A stretch of DNA of 64,000 nucleotides, from the NCBI GenBank assembly GCA_003254925.1, contig QANZ01026765.1:1-64000 (forward strand), read 5' to 3'. Shown in pieces: positions 46,402-57,687 of this stretch. The notes beneath the pieces were generated by a model that saw only the letters and a program-made list of their open reading frames with translations, did not search any database and was not told the DNA's origin. Positions within the stretch are counted from its first letter, which is position 1. Every line of letters starts with the position of its first letter. A program made the position numbers and the translations under genes. The DNA comes from Chamaecrista fasciculata. Taxonomy: Eukaryota > Streptophyta > Magnoliopsida > Fabales > Fabaceae.

Positions 46402-48675
46402 ATGGATCAGCATTTTCACCCCAGTTCCATCAATGAGTTTAATTCCGAGCAAGTCTCCGTCACGCTCAATTTAGATCGGTACCCAAATCTGGTGAATGGA
46501 ATGAAATCAAATGATCCATCCATAAGCTCGGAATCTACGGATAACTCATTTTTTCCATCAGATCCAAACCTCACTGGATACCATGCTTCCCCCTCTACCT
46601 TTAGTACAGATGAGGACTCTCCCTTGGATGAGAGTGACTTTTCTGGTACTGTCCTTCGTTACATTAACCAAATGCTTATGGAAGAGGACATGGAAGCGAA
46701 GCCTTGTATGTTTCATGACTCCTTGGCTCTCCAAGCTGCTGAGAAATCATTCTATGAGGTTATTGGTGAGAAGTACCCTTCTTCCTCTACCCAACATCAT
46801 CTTCAAAATGATCCTATTGTTGACATTTCAGATGACAATGTCTCTTGTAGCTTCAGCGATTATAGTAATGGTGGCAATTATAGTTCTATCACCAGCAACT
46901 CTACCAATTCCAATTGGAGTAATGCTGATGTTACACAGTACACGCCTTCTATATTTCAAACCGCATTTCCTGCTAATTTTGTGTTCCAATCCAGTTCAAT
47001 ATCTCCCATGACCAATAGGAGCAGCTTCACTAACAGCAGGAATGGGACTGTGGGTTCTTTCATGACCAAGTCTTCAGAGTCTTCATTGCTTAGCAAGAGC
47101 GAGTCTGTATTGCAATTTGAGAGAGGTGTAGAGGAAGCCAGTAAGTTCCTTCCTAAGGATAATCCATTGATTATTGATCTGGAGAGCAACACCTTTTCCC
47201 CCACTTTTAGAAAGAATCAGCAGTTGGAAATGGAAATTAAAACAGAGAAAGGTGACGAGAAGCTCTTGCCCACCTATTCAAGAGGAAGGAAGAATCATGA
47301 GCGGGAAGATGAGACATATTTAGAAGATGGGAGAAGCAACAAACAGTCAGCAGTTTATGTCGATGAAAATGAGCTTTCGGAATTATTTGATAAGGTACTC
47401 CTTGGTACTGGTTGTAGAGGTAATGGTACTTGCAATGAAAACCACCTGAATAGCCAAAACATGAATGTTCAGCAAAATGAAGAATCAAATAAATCTGGTA
47501 ATGGCAAAACACGTGGCAAAAAGCAGAGCAAGAAAAAGGAAGTTGTGGATTTGAGGACACTGCTGATTCTGTGTGCACAAGCTGTTTCATCTGATGATCG
47601 TACCACCTCTAATCAGTTATTAAAGCAGATCAGGCAGCATTCTAGCTACCTTGGTGATGGATCTCAAAGGATGGCCAACTACTTTGCAGACGCCCTTGAA
47701 GCGCGCTTGGCTGGCACTGGTACCCAGCTTTATACTGCTTTGTCCTCCAAAAGAACTTCTGCTGCAGACATGGTTAAAGCCTACCAAATGTATCTTTCAG
47801 CCTGCCCATTCAAGAAGCTTGCAATCATATTTGCAAACCATAGCATTTTGGGTCTGGCCAAAGATGTTGAAACTCTTCATATTATTGATTTTGGTATCCG
47901 TTATGGCTTCCAGTGGCCAGCCCTTATCTACCGTCTCTCCAAACGACCCGGTGGGCCTCCTAAGCTGCGTATCACTGGGATAGAGCTGCCGCAATCTGGT
48001 TTCAAACCAGCAGAGAGAGTCCAGGAGACGGGATGTCGCCTAGCAAGGTATTGTGAGCGATTCAATGTTCCATTTGAGTATAATGCTGTTGCACAAAAGT
48101 GGGAAACTATCAAAGTTGATGACCTGAAAATAAGAAAAGATGAACTTGTAGTTGTGAATTGTCTAGTTCGATTCAGGAACCTACTTGATGAGACAGTTGT
48201 GGTGAATAGTCCAAGGGATGCTGTTTTAAGTCTAATTAGGAAGATAAATCCCAATGTATTTATACATGCTATTGTCAATGGGTGCTACAATGCACCCTTC
48301 TTTGTGACCCGATTCCGAGAGGCTCTCTTTCACTACTCGTCAACGTTTGACATGCTTGACACTAATGTGGCTCGAGAAGACCCAATGAGATTGATGTTTG
48401 AGAAAGAGTTCTTTGGGCGGGAGATAATGAATATTATAGCTTGTGAGGGTTGTGAGAGGATTGAGAGGCCAGAGACATACAAGCGATGGCAGGTTCGGGA
48501 CATGAGGGCTGGATTTAGGCAGCTTCCTTTGGATAAACAACTCATGGACAAATTAAAAAGCAAGTTGAGAAGTACTTATCACAGTGATTTCATGCTTAAT
48601 GAAGATGGGAACTGGATGTTGCAAGGTTGGAAGGGTAGAATCATTTATGCTTCCTCCTGTTGGGTGCCAGTATGA
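46402..48675 (+). CDS. GRAS transcription regulator, SCL14/SCL33 (LISCL) type, copy 1
   Basis: An intronless frame of 757 residues opens at the first ATG, within the 700-800 usual for this subfamily. The N-terminal region is disordered, Ser/Asn-rich and acidic, with the subfamily motifs SDFSGTVLRYINQMLMEE (about 77), KPCMFHDSLALQAAEKSFYE and SAVYVDENELSELFDKVLL (about 315). The GRAS domain starts near 381 (VDLRTLLILCAQAV), with VHIID-type LHIIDFGIRYGFQWP near 492, PFYRE region near 617 (FFVTRFREALFHYS) and SAW end WKGRIIYASSCWVPV (743-757). Family knowledge: nuclear co-regulators; Arabidopsis SCL14 partners with TGA factors to activate detoxification genes. The exact role here is inference. 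A leader intron is likely (donor CCCTCAG|GTATGG near 46119, acceptor TTGATTTCAG at 46260). First of three tandem copies. Confidence 0.95.
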   Translation: MDQHFHPSSINEFNSEQVSVTLNLDRYPNLVNGMKSNDPSISSESTDNSFFPSDPNLTGYHASPSTFSTDEDSPLDESDFSGTVLRYINQMLMEEDMEAKPCMFHDSLALQAAEKSFYEVIGEKYPSSSTQHHLQNDPIVDISDDNVSCSFSDYSNGGNYSSITSNSTNSNWSNADVTQYTPSIFQTAFPANFVFQSSSISPMTNRSSFTNSRNGTVGSFMTKSSESSLLSKSESVLQFERGVEEASKFLPKDNPLIIDLESNTFSPTFRKNQQLEMEIKTEKGDEKLLPTYSRGRKNHEREDETYLEDGRSNKQSAVYVDENELSELFDKVLLGTGCRGNGTCNENHLNSQNMNVQQNEESNKSGNGKTRGKKQSKKKEVVDLRTLLILCAQAVSSDDRTTSNQLLKQIRQHSSYLGDGSQRMANYFADALEARLAGTGTQLYTALSSKRTSAADMVKAYQMYLSACPFKKLAIIFANHSILGLAKDVETLHIIDFGIRYGFQWPALIYRLSKRPGGPPKLRITGIELPQSGFKPAERVQETGCRLARYCERFNVPFEYNAVAQKWETIKVDDLKIRKDELVVVNCLVRFRNLLDETVVVNSPRDAVLSLIRKINPNVFIHAIVNGCYNAPFFVTRFREALFHYSSTFDMLDTNVAREDPMRLMFEKEFFGREIMNIIACEGCERIERPETYKRWQVRDMRAGFRQLPLDKQLMDKLKSKLRSTYHSDFMLNEDGNWMLQGWKGRIIYASSCWVPV

Positions 48676-49384
48676 AGCCTTCTTGACACTGAATGCATCC
48701 TTTGTAGTTATCTTACAAGGTATGTAGACTACCAATTCGATCTATTTTGTATCATCTATTGCAAGATCTTATTCTTAATCTTGATTACTTTTTCAACTTT
48801 CAAGAGTACGTTAAGAGATATTTAGGAGAATGACAACATGACTTGCACTTGTTAGGCATTCTTAAGTCCCTGTGTTCGACGTAGCCCCTTCTATTATACA
48901 AGGGCATACACATATTTTGTACATAGAATAGAATCCTAATTTCCTGTGACTGCATGTGTAATATTTGGGTTTATGATGTTGGTTGGTTCACTGATTCACT
49001 GAGAGGAAGTCTCTGTCAGTCTGTCAAACATAATCTGGTCAACAGAAGTTGGTGAAAGGTCCATTCAAGACCAAAGAATGCCCCCACCCTGTCTATATAA
49101 TAGTCGTTTGTTTATTTTTTTAATAATGTTTGGTAGTTTATAACATAAGTTGTTGAAGTAAGCAAATCAATACTTCTCTCATGTCAAGGCAAAAAAAAAA
49201 AACCTTCGCTCATGTCTTATTCTGCTCGAATTGAGGATTAACTTGTTAGTTTAATGGGAGAAGTGTTGGGAAAATGGGATTTAGGTATATATAAATTAGT
49301 GTTATTTTTAAATGGCCCAGGAATATTTCAAGGAACATTATACTTAAGTTATATTATTTTTCTTGTTGAAAAATATTGGTAAAA
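48676..49384. other. 3' flank of GRAS copy 1
   Basis: It includes the 3' UTR and AT-rich sequence with an A-run at about 49191-49202. No further gene or clear repeat is visible. Confidence 0.4.
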
Positions 49385-49840
49385 ATCTCAAATTGGTCTT
49401 AAATGCATGGAGTAGATTTTAAATTGGTCTTCAATGTTTCATTTGTTTCAAATTAATCTTACATATTTCCATGTTTTATCAAATTGATTTCAAACTAATA
49501 AATACAGTCATATTTCTCTCGTTCCAAGTTTGACTAAGACAAATCTAGGGAGTTACGAATTGTTTTTGACAAATAATTTTCCTATTATTAGAATCGTTGA
49601 CAAATGAAGTCAAAATGGGTCCCAAAAATTAATCATTTGTTTCATTGTTAAATACGCTAAGTTGGTTATATATATTTTAAGTTTTTTTTATATATGAAAA
49701 GAGAATCAATTTTTTTTGTTTTAAGTTTAAATGCAATGAATTTAAAATTATGGGCTAATTGTTGAAGAGTTTATTATCAATCCAGTTGAGACTATTAATA
49801 TAAATGAGATTAAATCATGTCTCACAAGTAGGTTTGGAAC
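49385..49840. repeat. Truncated half of a MULE-type foldback element
   Basis: It starts AATCTCAAATTGGTCTTAAA and matches the left half of the element at 57688-58324 in order: TTTCATTTGTTTCAAATT, then CATATTTCTCTCGTTCCAAG, then the near-central GAAGAGTTT region. The complementary right arm is missing. Instead a CCGG-rich TIR element begins at about 49842, so that insertion and a deletion may have removed the arm. Confidence 0.6.
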
Positions 49841-49841
49841 A

Positions 49842-50465
49842 GTGTTGTCAAAACCGAACCGGATAGAGACTCGGACAAGCATTGGGTTCACGGTCTGATT
49901 GGTTTAATCGGTTGAACCATCGGTCGGACCGGATGACTCAATAAATAATTATTTTTAATATATTAAATATAAATATTATATATTTTTTGTTTGTGGTTTA
50001 AGAGATGCATTTAATTTATTACTAAATACATTTTTTCATCTAAATAATATAATTTTTCTCTCCACTACTAAAGATTATAGATTAAATGCATTTTTTCAAG
50101 CAAGTGAATGGACTTAATGTATCTTAAACAAGATCTAATAAGTCATAAATTCATAATAGTTAATTAAATTTAACATTTCGACCCTCAAATTTCAAGTTCA
50201 ACACAAAATAGAGGAAGATGACCAAATAAGAAAATGAATAGAGAACAAAAGAAAAAAAAAAAAAATTGAGATTTTTTTTTTAAAACAAAAATAGTTGGAC
50301 CGCCGGTTCGGTCTAGCGGTTCGACCCCGGTTCGCCTTTTGTCCGGTTAAAACCGGTTCAATCCGGTCCAATCGATAGTTTGGTTTTTTTGGTCGAACCC
50401 ACTCGCTTTCACATTCGGTTGACAGTTAGACTGGTCAAACCGTCCGGTCCGGTTCTGACAACAAT
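49842..50465. mobile_element. hAT-like non-autonomous element with CCGG-rich ends
   Basis: The left end reads GTGTTGTCAAAACCGAACC, and the complement of the right end reads TTGTTGTCAGAACCGGACC, forming imperfect terminal inverted repeats. Subterminal CGGTTCGG/CCGGTCC words on both arms match the style of the element at 2308-3153. The middle is AT-rich and non-coding. No adjacent target duplication is clear; AAGTAGG occurs a few bases outside on both sides (49826-49832, 50469-50475), which may be chance. Confidence 0.65.
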
Positions 50466-51558
50466 GATAAGTAGGAAATAGATCAATTGGGTACCACGTG
50501 CACCGCGTTAGGCAATTTTCTTAGGTAATTTTTTCATTTCGTAATTGGCGAAAAAAGAAAACTACAAAATTTTTTCCCAATAAATTGTGAACTTTTTTTT
50601 ACTTATATTTTTTATATCGGTGAAGTCTAAGCATTTGGAAGTGTGTATAAGTAAGGAATAGAACGATTGGATATCACCCGCCTTAGACCGTTCTTATAAG
50701 TAATTTTCCCCTTTCGTAATTGGCCGAAAAAAGAAAATTCCATAATTTTTTTCCACTAAATTTTGAACTTTTGTTTACTTAGGGTCTGTTTGGGAGACCT
50801 TCAATCCTAATCCAATCTTAATCCAATCTCATCCAAATGGATGGGATGAGATGAGATGAGATGAGATGATGTATGGGTGTTTGGGTGATTTTAGTGACAA
50901 TGATGTTAAATAGGGTGTGAAATTATATAAAAGGGTATGTAATGATTGTGGTTGGTAGAAATAAGTTGATGGATTTTTGTAATTTGTATAGGGGTAGAAA
51001 TGGTAGGAAATAATGAGATGAGATTGAGATAATAAAATGAGATGAGATGAGATGATAGGTGTTTGGTTGTGTTTTGATTGAAATGAGATTGAGATGAGAT
51101 GATATTGGGAAGTGTGATATGGTATTGGAAATTGTGAGGATGAGAAAATTTTGGATTGAGGGTTAGGGGTCAATCCAAATCCAAGTGGATGAGATGAGAT
51201 TATGGGCCAAAATGAAAATAATATTGGAATTATTTTTAAGAATACAATTTGGTCCATAAATTCGAACTGTTCCAATTAATCAATCTCTAACATGTGTAAA
51301 TGATAACTCGGGCCTTGTAGAAAACCCCAATCATTAATAATGAGGTCTATTTATGAAATTCAACGACAAAAAAATAACAAATAATAATTTGAAGACCAAA
51401 TAGCAAATTACAAAACAACACTAAATTGTAATAAAATGTGTGGTGAAAGGTTCATTTTGGTCCTAAATGTATGACCTAATATTCATGACCCAGCATTACT
51501 CTTTCTAGGGGTGTTCATGGACCCAGCCCAACCCGGCGTACCCCCAATTTTTTTTTTG
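50466..51558. repeat. Low-complexity GATGA-rich interval, probable MITE
   Basis: About 50780-51210 begins GGGTCTGTTTGGGAGACC and contains several GATGAGATGAGAT runs (50841-50869, 51014-51052). The edges carry related words (AATCTCATCCAAATGGATG; ATCCAAGTGGATGAGATG). This looks like a MITE or expanded simple repeat. A minus-strand frame across it is a low-complexity artefact. A new repeat end, TAGGGGTGTTCATGG, starts just before the N gap. Confidence 0.45.
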
Positions 51559-52214
51559 NNNNNNNNNNNNNNNNNNNNNNNNNNNNNNNNNNNNNNNNNN
51601 NNNNNNNNNNNNNNNNNNNNNNNNNNNNNNNNNNNNNNNNNNNNNNNNNNNNNNNNNNNNNNNNNNNNNNNNNNNNNNNNNNNNNNNNNNNNNNNNNNNN
51701 NNNNNNNNNNNNNNNNNNNNNNNNNNNNNNNNNNNNNNNNNNNNNNNNNNNNNNNNNNNNNNNNNNNNNNNNNNNNNNNNNNNNNNNNNNNNNNNNNNNN
51801 NNNNNNNNNNNNNNNNNNNNNNNNNNNNNNNNNNNNNNNNNNNNNNNNNNNNNNNNNNNNNNNNNNNNNNNNNNNNNNNNNNNNNNNNNNNNNNNNNNNN
51901 NNNNNNNNNNNNNNNNNNNNNNNNNNNNNNNNNNNNNNNNNNNNNNNNNNNNNNNNNNNNNNNNNNNNNNNNNNNNNNNNNNNNNNNNNNNNNNNNNNNN
52001 NNNNNNNNNNNNNNNNNNNNNNNNNNNNNNNNNNNNNNNNNNNNNNNNNNNNNNNNNNNNNNNNNNNNNNNNNNNNNNNNNNNNNNNNNNNNNNNNNNNN
52101 NNNNNNNNNNNNNNNNNNNNNNNNNNNNNNNNNNNNNNNNNNNNNNNNNNNNNNNNNNNNNNNNNNNNNNNNNNNNNNNNNNNNNNNNNNNNNNNNNNNN
52201 NNNNNNNNNNNNNN
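51559..52214. other. Assembly gap (656 N)
   Basis: Undetermined sequence between GRAS copies 1 and 2. The left edge enters a repeat beginning TAGGGGTGTTCATGG. The right edge emerges inside a copy of the GACACG foldback family. Repeats on both sides probably caused the gap. Content unknown. Confidence 0.99.
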
Positions 52215-53300
52215 TATATATAAATAATTAAATATTCATAATTTTTTATAAAAAATTTAAAAATTACAAGTTTTATTCATAATATATGTCATATGTATTA
52301 TTATTTTCTCTTATATGTCATGTTAAAGTCACAAAAAATTGACTTATATTTTAAAATTTATAAATATGTGTCGTGTCGATGTCGTACGGGTGTCAGACAC
52401 TGACACCTGTCCGACACGGCGACACACCCTCAAAATGAAGTGTCCATGCTTCTTAGGGCAAAAGTATTGTTGGTACTCCTATATGGTCATTTTCAGTTAT
52501 ACCTCAAACATTTCACTTTTTAGTCAATTATATCCCCGAACGTTTCACATTTTTTATCAATTCAAATGTGAAACATTGGGGGTATAATTGAAAAAAAAAT
52601 ATTAGAGGTATAATTGAAAATGACCCCAAACATTGAGGGTACCAATAGTACCTTTGCCTAAGTATAATATCTATATTTTTACTATAAGGCTCTTCAAATC
52701 ACAAATTTGGTTTATATCATCTCTCTTTTATGATTGATTATACAAAAATGTATGTTCAATATTTTTTTTCTATCATGATTGATTATATATGAAATTTTTA
52801 TTAAGTGTCAAATATTTATTAGAAATTTTTATAATAAATATATAAAGAGCTTTAATTAAATTTTGCCATTTTTTAATTTAGTATTTATTTGCATACAATT
52901 ATCATCAATTCGTTTTGCCCTATAAAATATAAATATTTTATTTTAAGGGTGTATCACTGTATCAAATATGTATTTGTGTCTAACACCTATACGATAATCA
53001 TACAACACATACTCATAAGATTTAAAATATAAAATCATTTTTGTATTACCAAAAAAATCATTTTTTTGTAATTTTAACATGATAAACAATAAAAAATAAT
53101 AATAAATATATTATGTTATAAATAAATATTTTTATTTTTAAAGTTCTCATATAAATTTATGAATTTTTAATTATTTATATATATATATAAATATATCATA
53201 TCATATCGTGTTATATAATTTTAAAAAAAAAAGATTAAAAAGTTTAGCGTATCAATATGTTTGTATCCATGTTTGTGTCTACATCCGTCCTTCATACGTT
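52215..53300. repeat. Two GACACG-family repeats and an intervening MITE
   Basis: 52215-52455 is the right part of a GACACG-family element (ATGTGTCG, GGACACGGCGACAC and TGTCCATGCTTCTTAG match the copy ending at 30216). About 52455-52660 is a separate foldback: AGGGCAAAAGTATTGTTGGTAC on the left against the complement of GTACCAATAGTACCTTTGCC on the right, with GGGGTATAATTGA words inside. About 52946-53300 is another, more diverged GACACG-family copy. Nothing here codes. Confidence 0.6.
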
Positions 53301-53459
53301 TTGGTCAATACTTCATACGTTTTGGTCAATATTTTTCTATATAAATATGAGATGAACAAATTTCATAACAACACTTGCATTGAGAATTTTGTTGTAATTT
53401 TTGTAATATACATAAAGATGATTTTATTCATTCATTTATCTATGGACTATGAATGAGTG

Positions 53460-54392
53460 AATGGAGAGTTCACACACTGTAGAAGTGTCGAGTGGACCAT
53501 CTAGAGACAGAACAAACAGCAAAAACGGATCTTTCAAGATTGAGACAAAGCCCCTCCTCCAATCATTGCTCAAAAAAATAAAACCCTCTCATCCAATCCA
53601 ATTACGATTTCCCCTCTGAGTTTTCTCTCTTTGGATCTTTTCCGTTCGTTTACCTTTCTCTTTTCTCTGTGTTTTTAGTTCTTCATAATTGTTGAATGAA
53701 GAATTTGAATTATGATTTAAAATAATCTAATAATATAGAAACTATAATTTTTGTGTGAGTTGAAACTTTGTACACTAAACATTCTTAATGGCCAAAAAAT
53801 AAAACTTTGTAAACATGATAAGCCGCCTGTGAAATGACCGTATACCTCAGACGCACCTTTTTCTTATATGATTCGTAGTATCCAAACCAATCCAAAGCCT
53901 TTCGTTTGTATTCATTATCCTGTCAGTGCTACTAAAAGTAAAAGTCAATTCTTTCGAGCTCGAGCACTTTTTGTTTTCTATTTTGATTATCTGATGTTTC
54001 TTTGCTTTTATCACTTATGATGATGAATTGAAGGAAAAGAAGCAAATCAACGACATATGCGACTCTCATCCCCATTTTAGTCCATCCTCATCCCACATCC
54101 CTATCTCTTTCTTTCAGGATTTTCATCGAACACGTAGCTTGCACTCTGTTTCTGTTGCCAACGCAGTTTTTATTTGCCCAAACATTCCTTATTTTCAGGC
54201 AAGTTCCTTCTGTTGCTCTTATTTTGTTGTTTCCAATTAAAAGTCATACTCCTTTTTGAATTCTTCGATCTTTCATCTGATTTTGGTATATGCTTTTCTT
54301 TTGTCGATTCCTGTTCGTATTCGTCGGTTATCAGTGTTGGATCTACTTTCTTAGTCAAATCAATTTCTGCTTCTGCGTCTGATTTTGCTGCT
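53460..54392 (+). promoter_or_regulatory. Leader region of GRAS copy 2
   Basis: CT-rich leader-like sequence from about 53560 and an acceptor-like TTATTTTCAG (ending 54199) precede the GRAS ATG at 54393. A 5'-UTR intron is likely. The coding frame is open upstream to 54174, but only through non-ATG codons, so it is not counted as coding. Confidence 0.4.
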
Positions 54393-56732
54393 ATGGATCC
54401 AAACTTCAAAGTAACTTACGGTTTCAGTAACGGCTATAGACATGATGCCGAAGCTAAATCCGTCGTCTCCGATCAAAACAAGTTCCCAAATCTAGCGAAC
54501 GAGTGGGAACTCGACGAATACTATGGAAATCTTCTTAATTTTCCTAGCGATTCTTTCTATCAACCTTATGTGGATCCAATTAGTTTTGGTCCATCTACGA
54601 GCGTAAACTTCGAAGGAGAAAAGTCAGTTTCATCCTGGACTATGGATTCTTTAGGCGGTGTGTCAGGTGTAGCAGCAGCAACAGCTACGACTCCGCTTGC
54701 GGATCCTTCACTGGAAGACCCTGACTTTTCAGAAACCGTCAAATACATAAGCCAAATTCTTATGGAAGAGAATTTTGAACAGAAGCCAAGCATGTTCTAT
54801 GATCCTTTGAGTCTGCAAGTCACTGAGAAATCATTTTATGATGTTCTTAGAGAGAATCATACTCTGTCCCCTAATCAACACCCACTCGATGTTCATCAGA
54901 ATCTTGATAGCCCAGATGGTAATTTTTCTGTTAGTAGTAGCAGTATTGATTCTGGTGGTACCAATGGTTCTCATGAAGCTAAGCCTTCTTCTCCGGATGC
55001 CCCAACTTCTGGTGATTATGCTCCCCATTCAAACTTGTGTACCATCTCTGAGAAGCCCTCTCAACCTCCAAGCGCTTATTCTAATATTAATATCTCTGAT
55101 GATTTTTTTCATTTGGGGTCCTCTATTACTAAGATGTTGGCTCAAAATATCTTCACTGACGCAGAATCTGTCTCACAGTTTAAGAAGGGGTTAGAGGAAG
55201 CTAGCAAATTTCTTCCTAGAGGGCCTCAACTTGTGACTGGTCTGGAGAGCAACAAGGTGTCTCCAGGGTCAAAGGGAGAGGCAGAAAAGGCAGTAGTGAA
55301 CACTAAGGAGAATTTGAATGCATTCAAGAGTAGGAAGAATCATAAGCGTGAGGATAGTGAAAGAGAAGAAGGGAGAAGCAACAAGCAGTCAGCAGTGTAT
55401 GTGGATGAGAGTGATATATCAGATATGTTCGATAAAGTGTTGCTTAGTGTTGAGAATGTTCCAATATGCGATGATCACAAAGGGCTGCAACAAAATGGAA
55501 CAGAAAAAGCCAAGGAATCAAATGAACGGCCAAATTCAGCTGATGGGGGGAAATCTCGGTCTAAGAAACAAGGTAAGAAGAAAGAAACCGTGGATTTGAG
55601 GACTCTTTTGGTTCTATGTGCGCAATCTGTGTCTGCAAATGACAGCAGAACTGCAAATGAATTACTAAAGCAGATTAGGCAGCATTGTTCCCCACGTGGT
55701 GATGCATCACAAAGATTGGCTTATTTCTTTGCCAATGGCCTTGAGGCACGCTTGGTTGGTTCTGGCACTGGAACACAGTTATTTTATACATCCCTCAACT
55801 CCAAAAGGATTTCTGCTACTGATATCTTGAAAGCTTACTCAGTTCTAATATCTGTCTGCCCTTTCAAGAAGTTTGCCTATTTTTTTGCAAATAAGTCGAT
55901 CATGCTAGCAGCTGAGAAGGCAGAATCCCTTCATATTATCGATTTTGGCATTCAATATGGTTTCCAGTGGCCAATACTTATCAAGTTTCTCTCTCAAAGA
56001 CCTGGTGGGCCTCCAAAGCTACGCATAACAGGGATAGAATTTCCCCAAGCTGGGTTTCGTCCAGCAGAAAGAATTGAAGAGACTGGTCGACGTCTGGCTA
56101 ATTATTGCAGGCGTTTTAATGTTCCATTTGAATACAAAGCCATAGCATCAAAAAACTGGGAAACACTCCGGTTGGAGGACTTTAAGATCGAGAGCAATGA
56201 TTTGCTTGCTGTGAACTGTTTGATGAGATTCAAGAATTTACTTGATGAGACAATCGAAGTAAACAGTCCCAGAAATGCAGTTCTGAATTTGATCAGGAAG
56301 ATGAATCCAGATATCTTTGTTCAGTCCATTGTGAACGGATCCTATAATGCCCCTTTCTTTGCCACACGGTTCAAAGAGGCGTTGTTTCATTTTTCTGCAT
56401 TGCATGATATGTTTGACACTCTGGTGCCACGTGACAATGAATGGAGGTTGATGATTGAGAGAGAGTTTATGGGTCGAGAGGCCATGAATGTGGTGGCTTG
56501 TGAAGGAATCGAGAGGGTTGAGAGGCCCGAGTCATACAAACAGTGGCAGGTTAGGAATACAAGGGCTGGTTTCAAGCAGCTCCCACTGAATAGGGAGCTA
56601 ATGGTCAAATTTACAGAAAAATTCGAGGCATGGTATCACAAAGATTTTGTTATTGATGAAGATAACAACTGGATGCTTCAAGGGTGGAAGGGTCGCATTT
56701 TGTATGCTTCCACGTGTTGGGTGCCAGCATAA
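54393..56732 (+). CDS. GRAS transcription regulator, SCL14/SCL33 (LISCL) type, copy 2
   Basis: An intronless frame of 779 residues starts at ATG 54393 (MDPNFKVTYGFSNG), which agrees with subfamily N-termini; codons upstream are open but lack ATG. N-terminal motifs: DPDFSETVKYISQILMEE, KPSMFYDPLSLQVTEKSFYD and SAVYVDESDISDMFDKVLL. The GRAS domain runs from about 397 (VDLRTLLVLCAQSV) through LHIIDFGIQYGFQWP (about 512), the PFYRE region (FFATRFKEALFHFS) and SAW end WKGRILYASTCWVPA. All landmark motifs are intact, so it is likely functional. Compared with copy 1 the domain is similar but clearly diverged, pointing to an old tandem duplication. Role inferred from SCL14-type proteins: nuclear co-activator in stress and detoxification responses. 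Confidence 0.95.
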   Translation: MDPNFKVTYGFSNGYRHDAEAKSVVSDQNKFPNLANEWELDEYYGNLLNFPSDSFYQPYVDPISFGPSTSVNFEGEKSVSSWTMDSLGGVSGVAAATATTPLADPSLEDPDFSETVKYISQILMEENFEQKPSMFYDPLSLQVTEKSFYDVLRENHTLSPNQHPLDVHQNLDSPDGNFSVSSSSIDSGGTNGSHEAKPSSPDAPTSGDYAPHSNLCTISEKPSQPPSAYSNINISDDFFHLGSSITKMLAQNIFTDAESVSQFKKGLEEASKFLPRGPQLVTGLESNKVSPGSKGEAEKAVVNTKENLNAFKSRKNHKREDSEREEGRSNKQSAVYVDESDISDMFDKVLLSVENVPICDDHKGLQQNGTEKAKESNERPNSADGGKSRSKKQGKKKETVDLRTLLVLCAQSVSANDSRTANELLKQIRQHCSPRGDASQRLAYFFANGLEARLVGSGTGTQLFYTSLNSKRISATDILKAYSVLISVCPFKKFAYFFANKSIMLAAEKAESLHIIDFGIQYGFQWPILIKFLSQRPGGPPKLRITGIEFPQAGFRPAERIEETGRRLANYCRRFNVPFEYKAIASKNWETLRLEDFKIESNDLLAVNCLMRFKNLLDETIEVNSPRNAVLNLIRKMNPDIFVQSIVNGSYNAPFFATRFKEALFHFSALHDMFDTLVPRDNEWRLMIEREFMGREAMNVVACEGIERVERPESYKQWQVRNTRAGFKQLPLNRELMVKFTEKFEAWYHKDFVIDEDNNWMLQGWKGRILYASTCWVPA

Positions 56733-57687
56733 CCAGGTGTTGAAGCCTAAAGTTTTTTCATGACTTATGCTGAACTAGAATTAGAGGCATGTTAGTTTCC
56801 AACAATCTTTCTAGAATTCTATTCTTTCCTTTCCCATTATTCATTCTTTTCCTCTAAGTTGAAGTTAATAATCCTACTTATGTAATGGAGAAGCTTATAT
56901 TGCTATTTTCACAATTTCAGGTGTTGTGGTGATCAATACTCTTCAATTCCCAGCTTCTTACAATGTTCATCTGGGAGTATGAAACCTTTCTTGAGGCTGT
57001 GCTTTTGACCGATGGACACGTTGTATTTGGATTTATGAGGCATTACACTTCTATATAGTTGTGTAGATGAATTGGTGGAAGATTCGTGCAGAAAGCTACT
57101 TTGTCCGGAGAGACAAATGAGCTGATGGGTTGACACTTGACAGGTTGCTATTATTTAGAAATGGGGTTAGCATTTGATTTAGTTTTATGGGGATAGGTCG
57201 GTTCTGTCTAGCAAGTTTTCTTATCTCACTGAAAAGGATGGCTTGTAATAAGCTGTAATTTGCTAGCTGGATAGAACTTACTATTTGTATTATGATAGAC
57301 AGTGATAGCTAAAGAATCATTTTGTTTGCTTAGGTAACGCCTTTTCGTTCAATATTGCTAATAAAAGATACCTTCATTCTCCATCCGCACTACTCTACTC
57401 CAGTCAAGCATGTATTTATTTTATATCAAGCTTCATCAGTATTCTTATATTATTTAGGATATATATAAAACTCTAATCACAAATTTTCTAATTAAGTTCC
57501 ACGTATAGTTAAGGATACTTTGTAAACATGCCAACATCTGTACTCAATAAGGCTGTCCCATTACTCTAAATATGGCAAACAAAATAAGCTTATAAACCAC
57601 TCAAAAATCAGAAAAGAGAGTGGTTTGAGCAATTTTTAGATTGTAAGTATTTACTATAAAATCCACATCAATTTGATTTTTCTAAAA
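56733..57687. other. 3' flank of GRAS copy 2
   Basis: 3' UTR and AT-rich sequence. The minus-strand frame at 56933-57136 is most likely chance. No other feature is recognised. Confidence 0.4.

Noticed and set aside
47237-48563. Several minus-strand frames over 75-117 codons inside GRAS copy 1
   Set aside because: Shadows of the 757-codon GRAS frame; no similarity to known proteins.
50829-51275. 148-codon minus-strand frame rich in Ser, His and Ile
   Set aside because: It is a translation of GATGA-type low-complexity repeat with no domain.
51511-52227. 238-codon plus-strand frame
   Set aside because: Almost all of it is the N gap.
54174-54392. N-terminal extension of GRAS copy 2 (73 codons)
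   Set aside because: It opens at TTG, not ATG, is Phe/Leu/Ser-rich like a translated CT-rich leader, contains an acceptor-like TTTTCAG, and GRAS homologues start near MDPNF.
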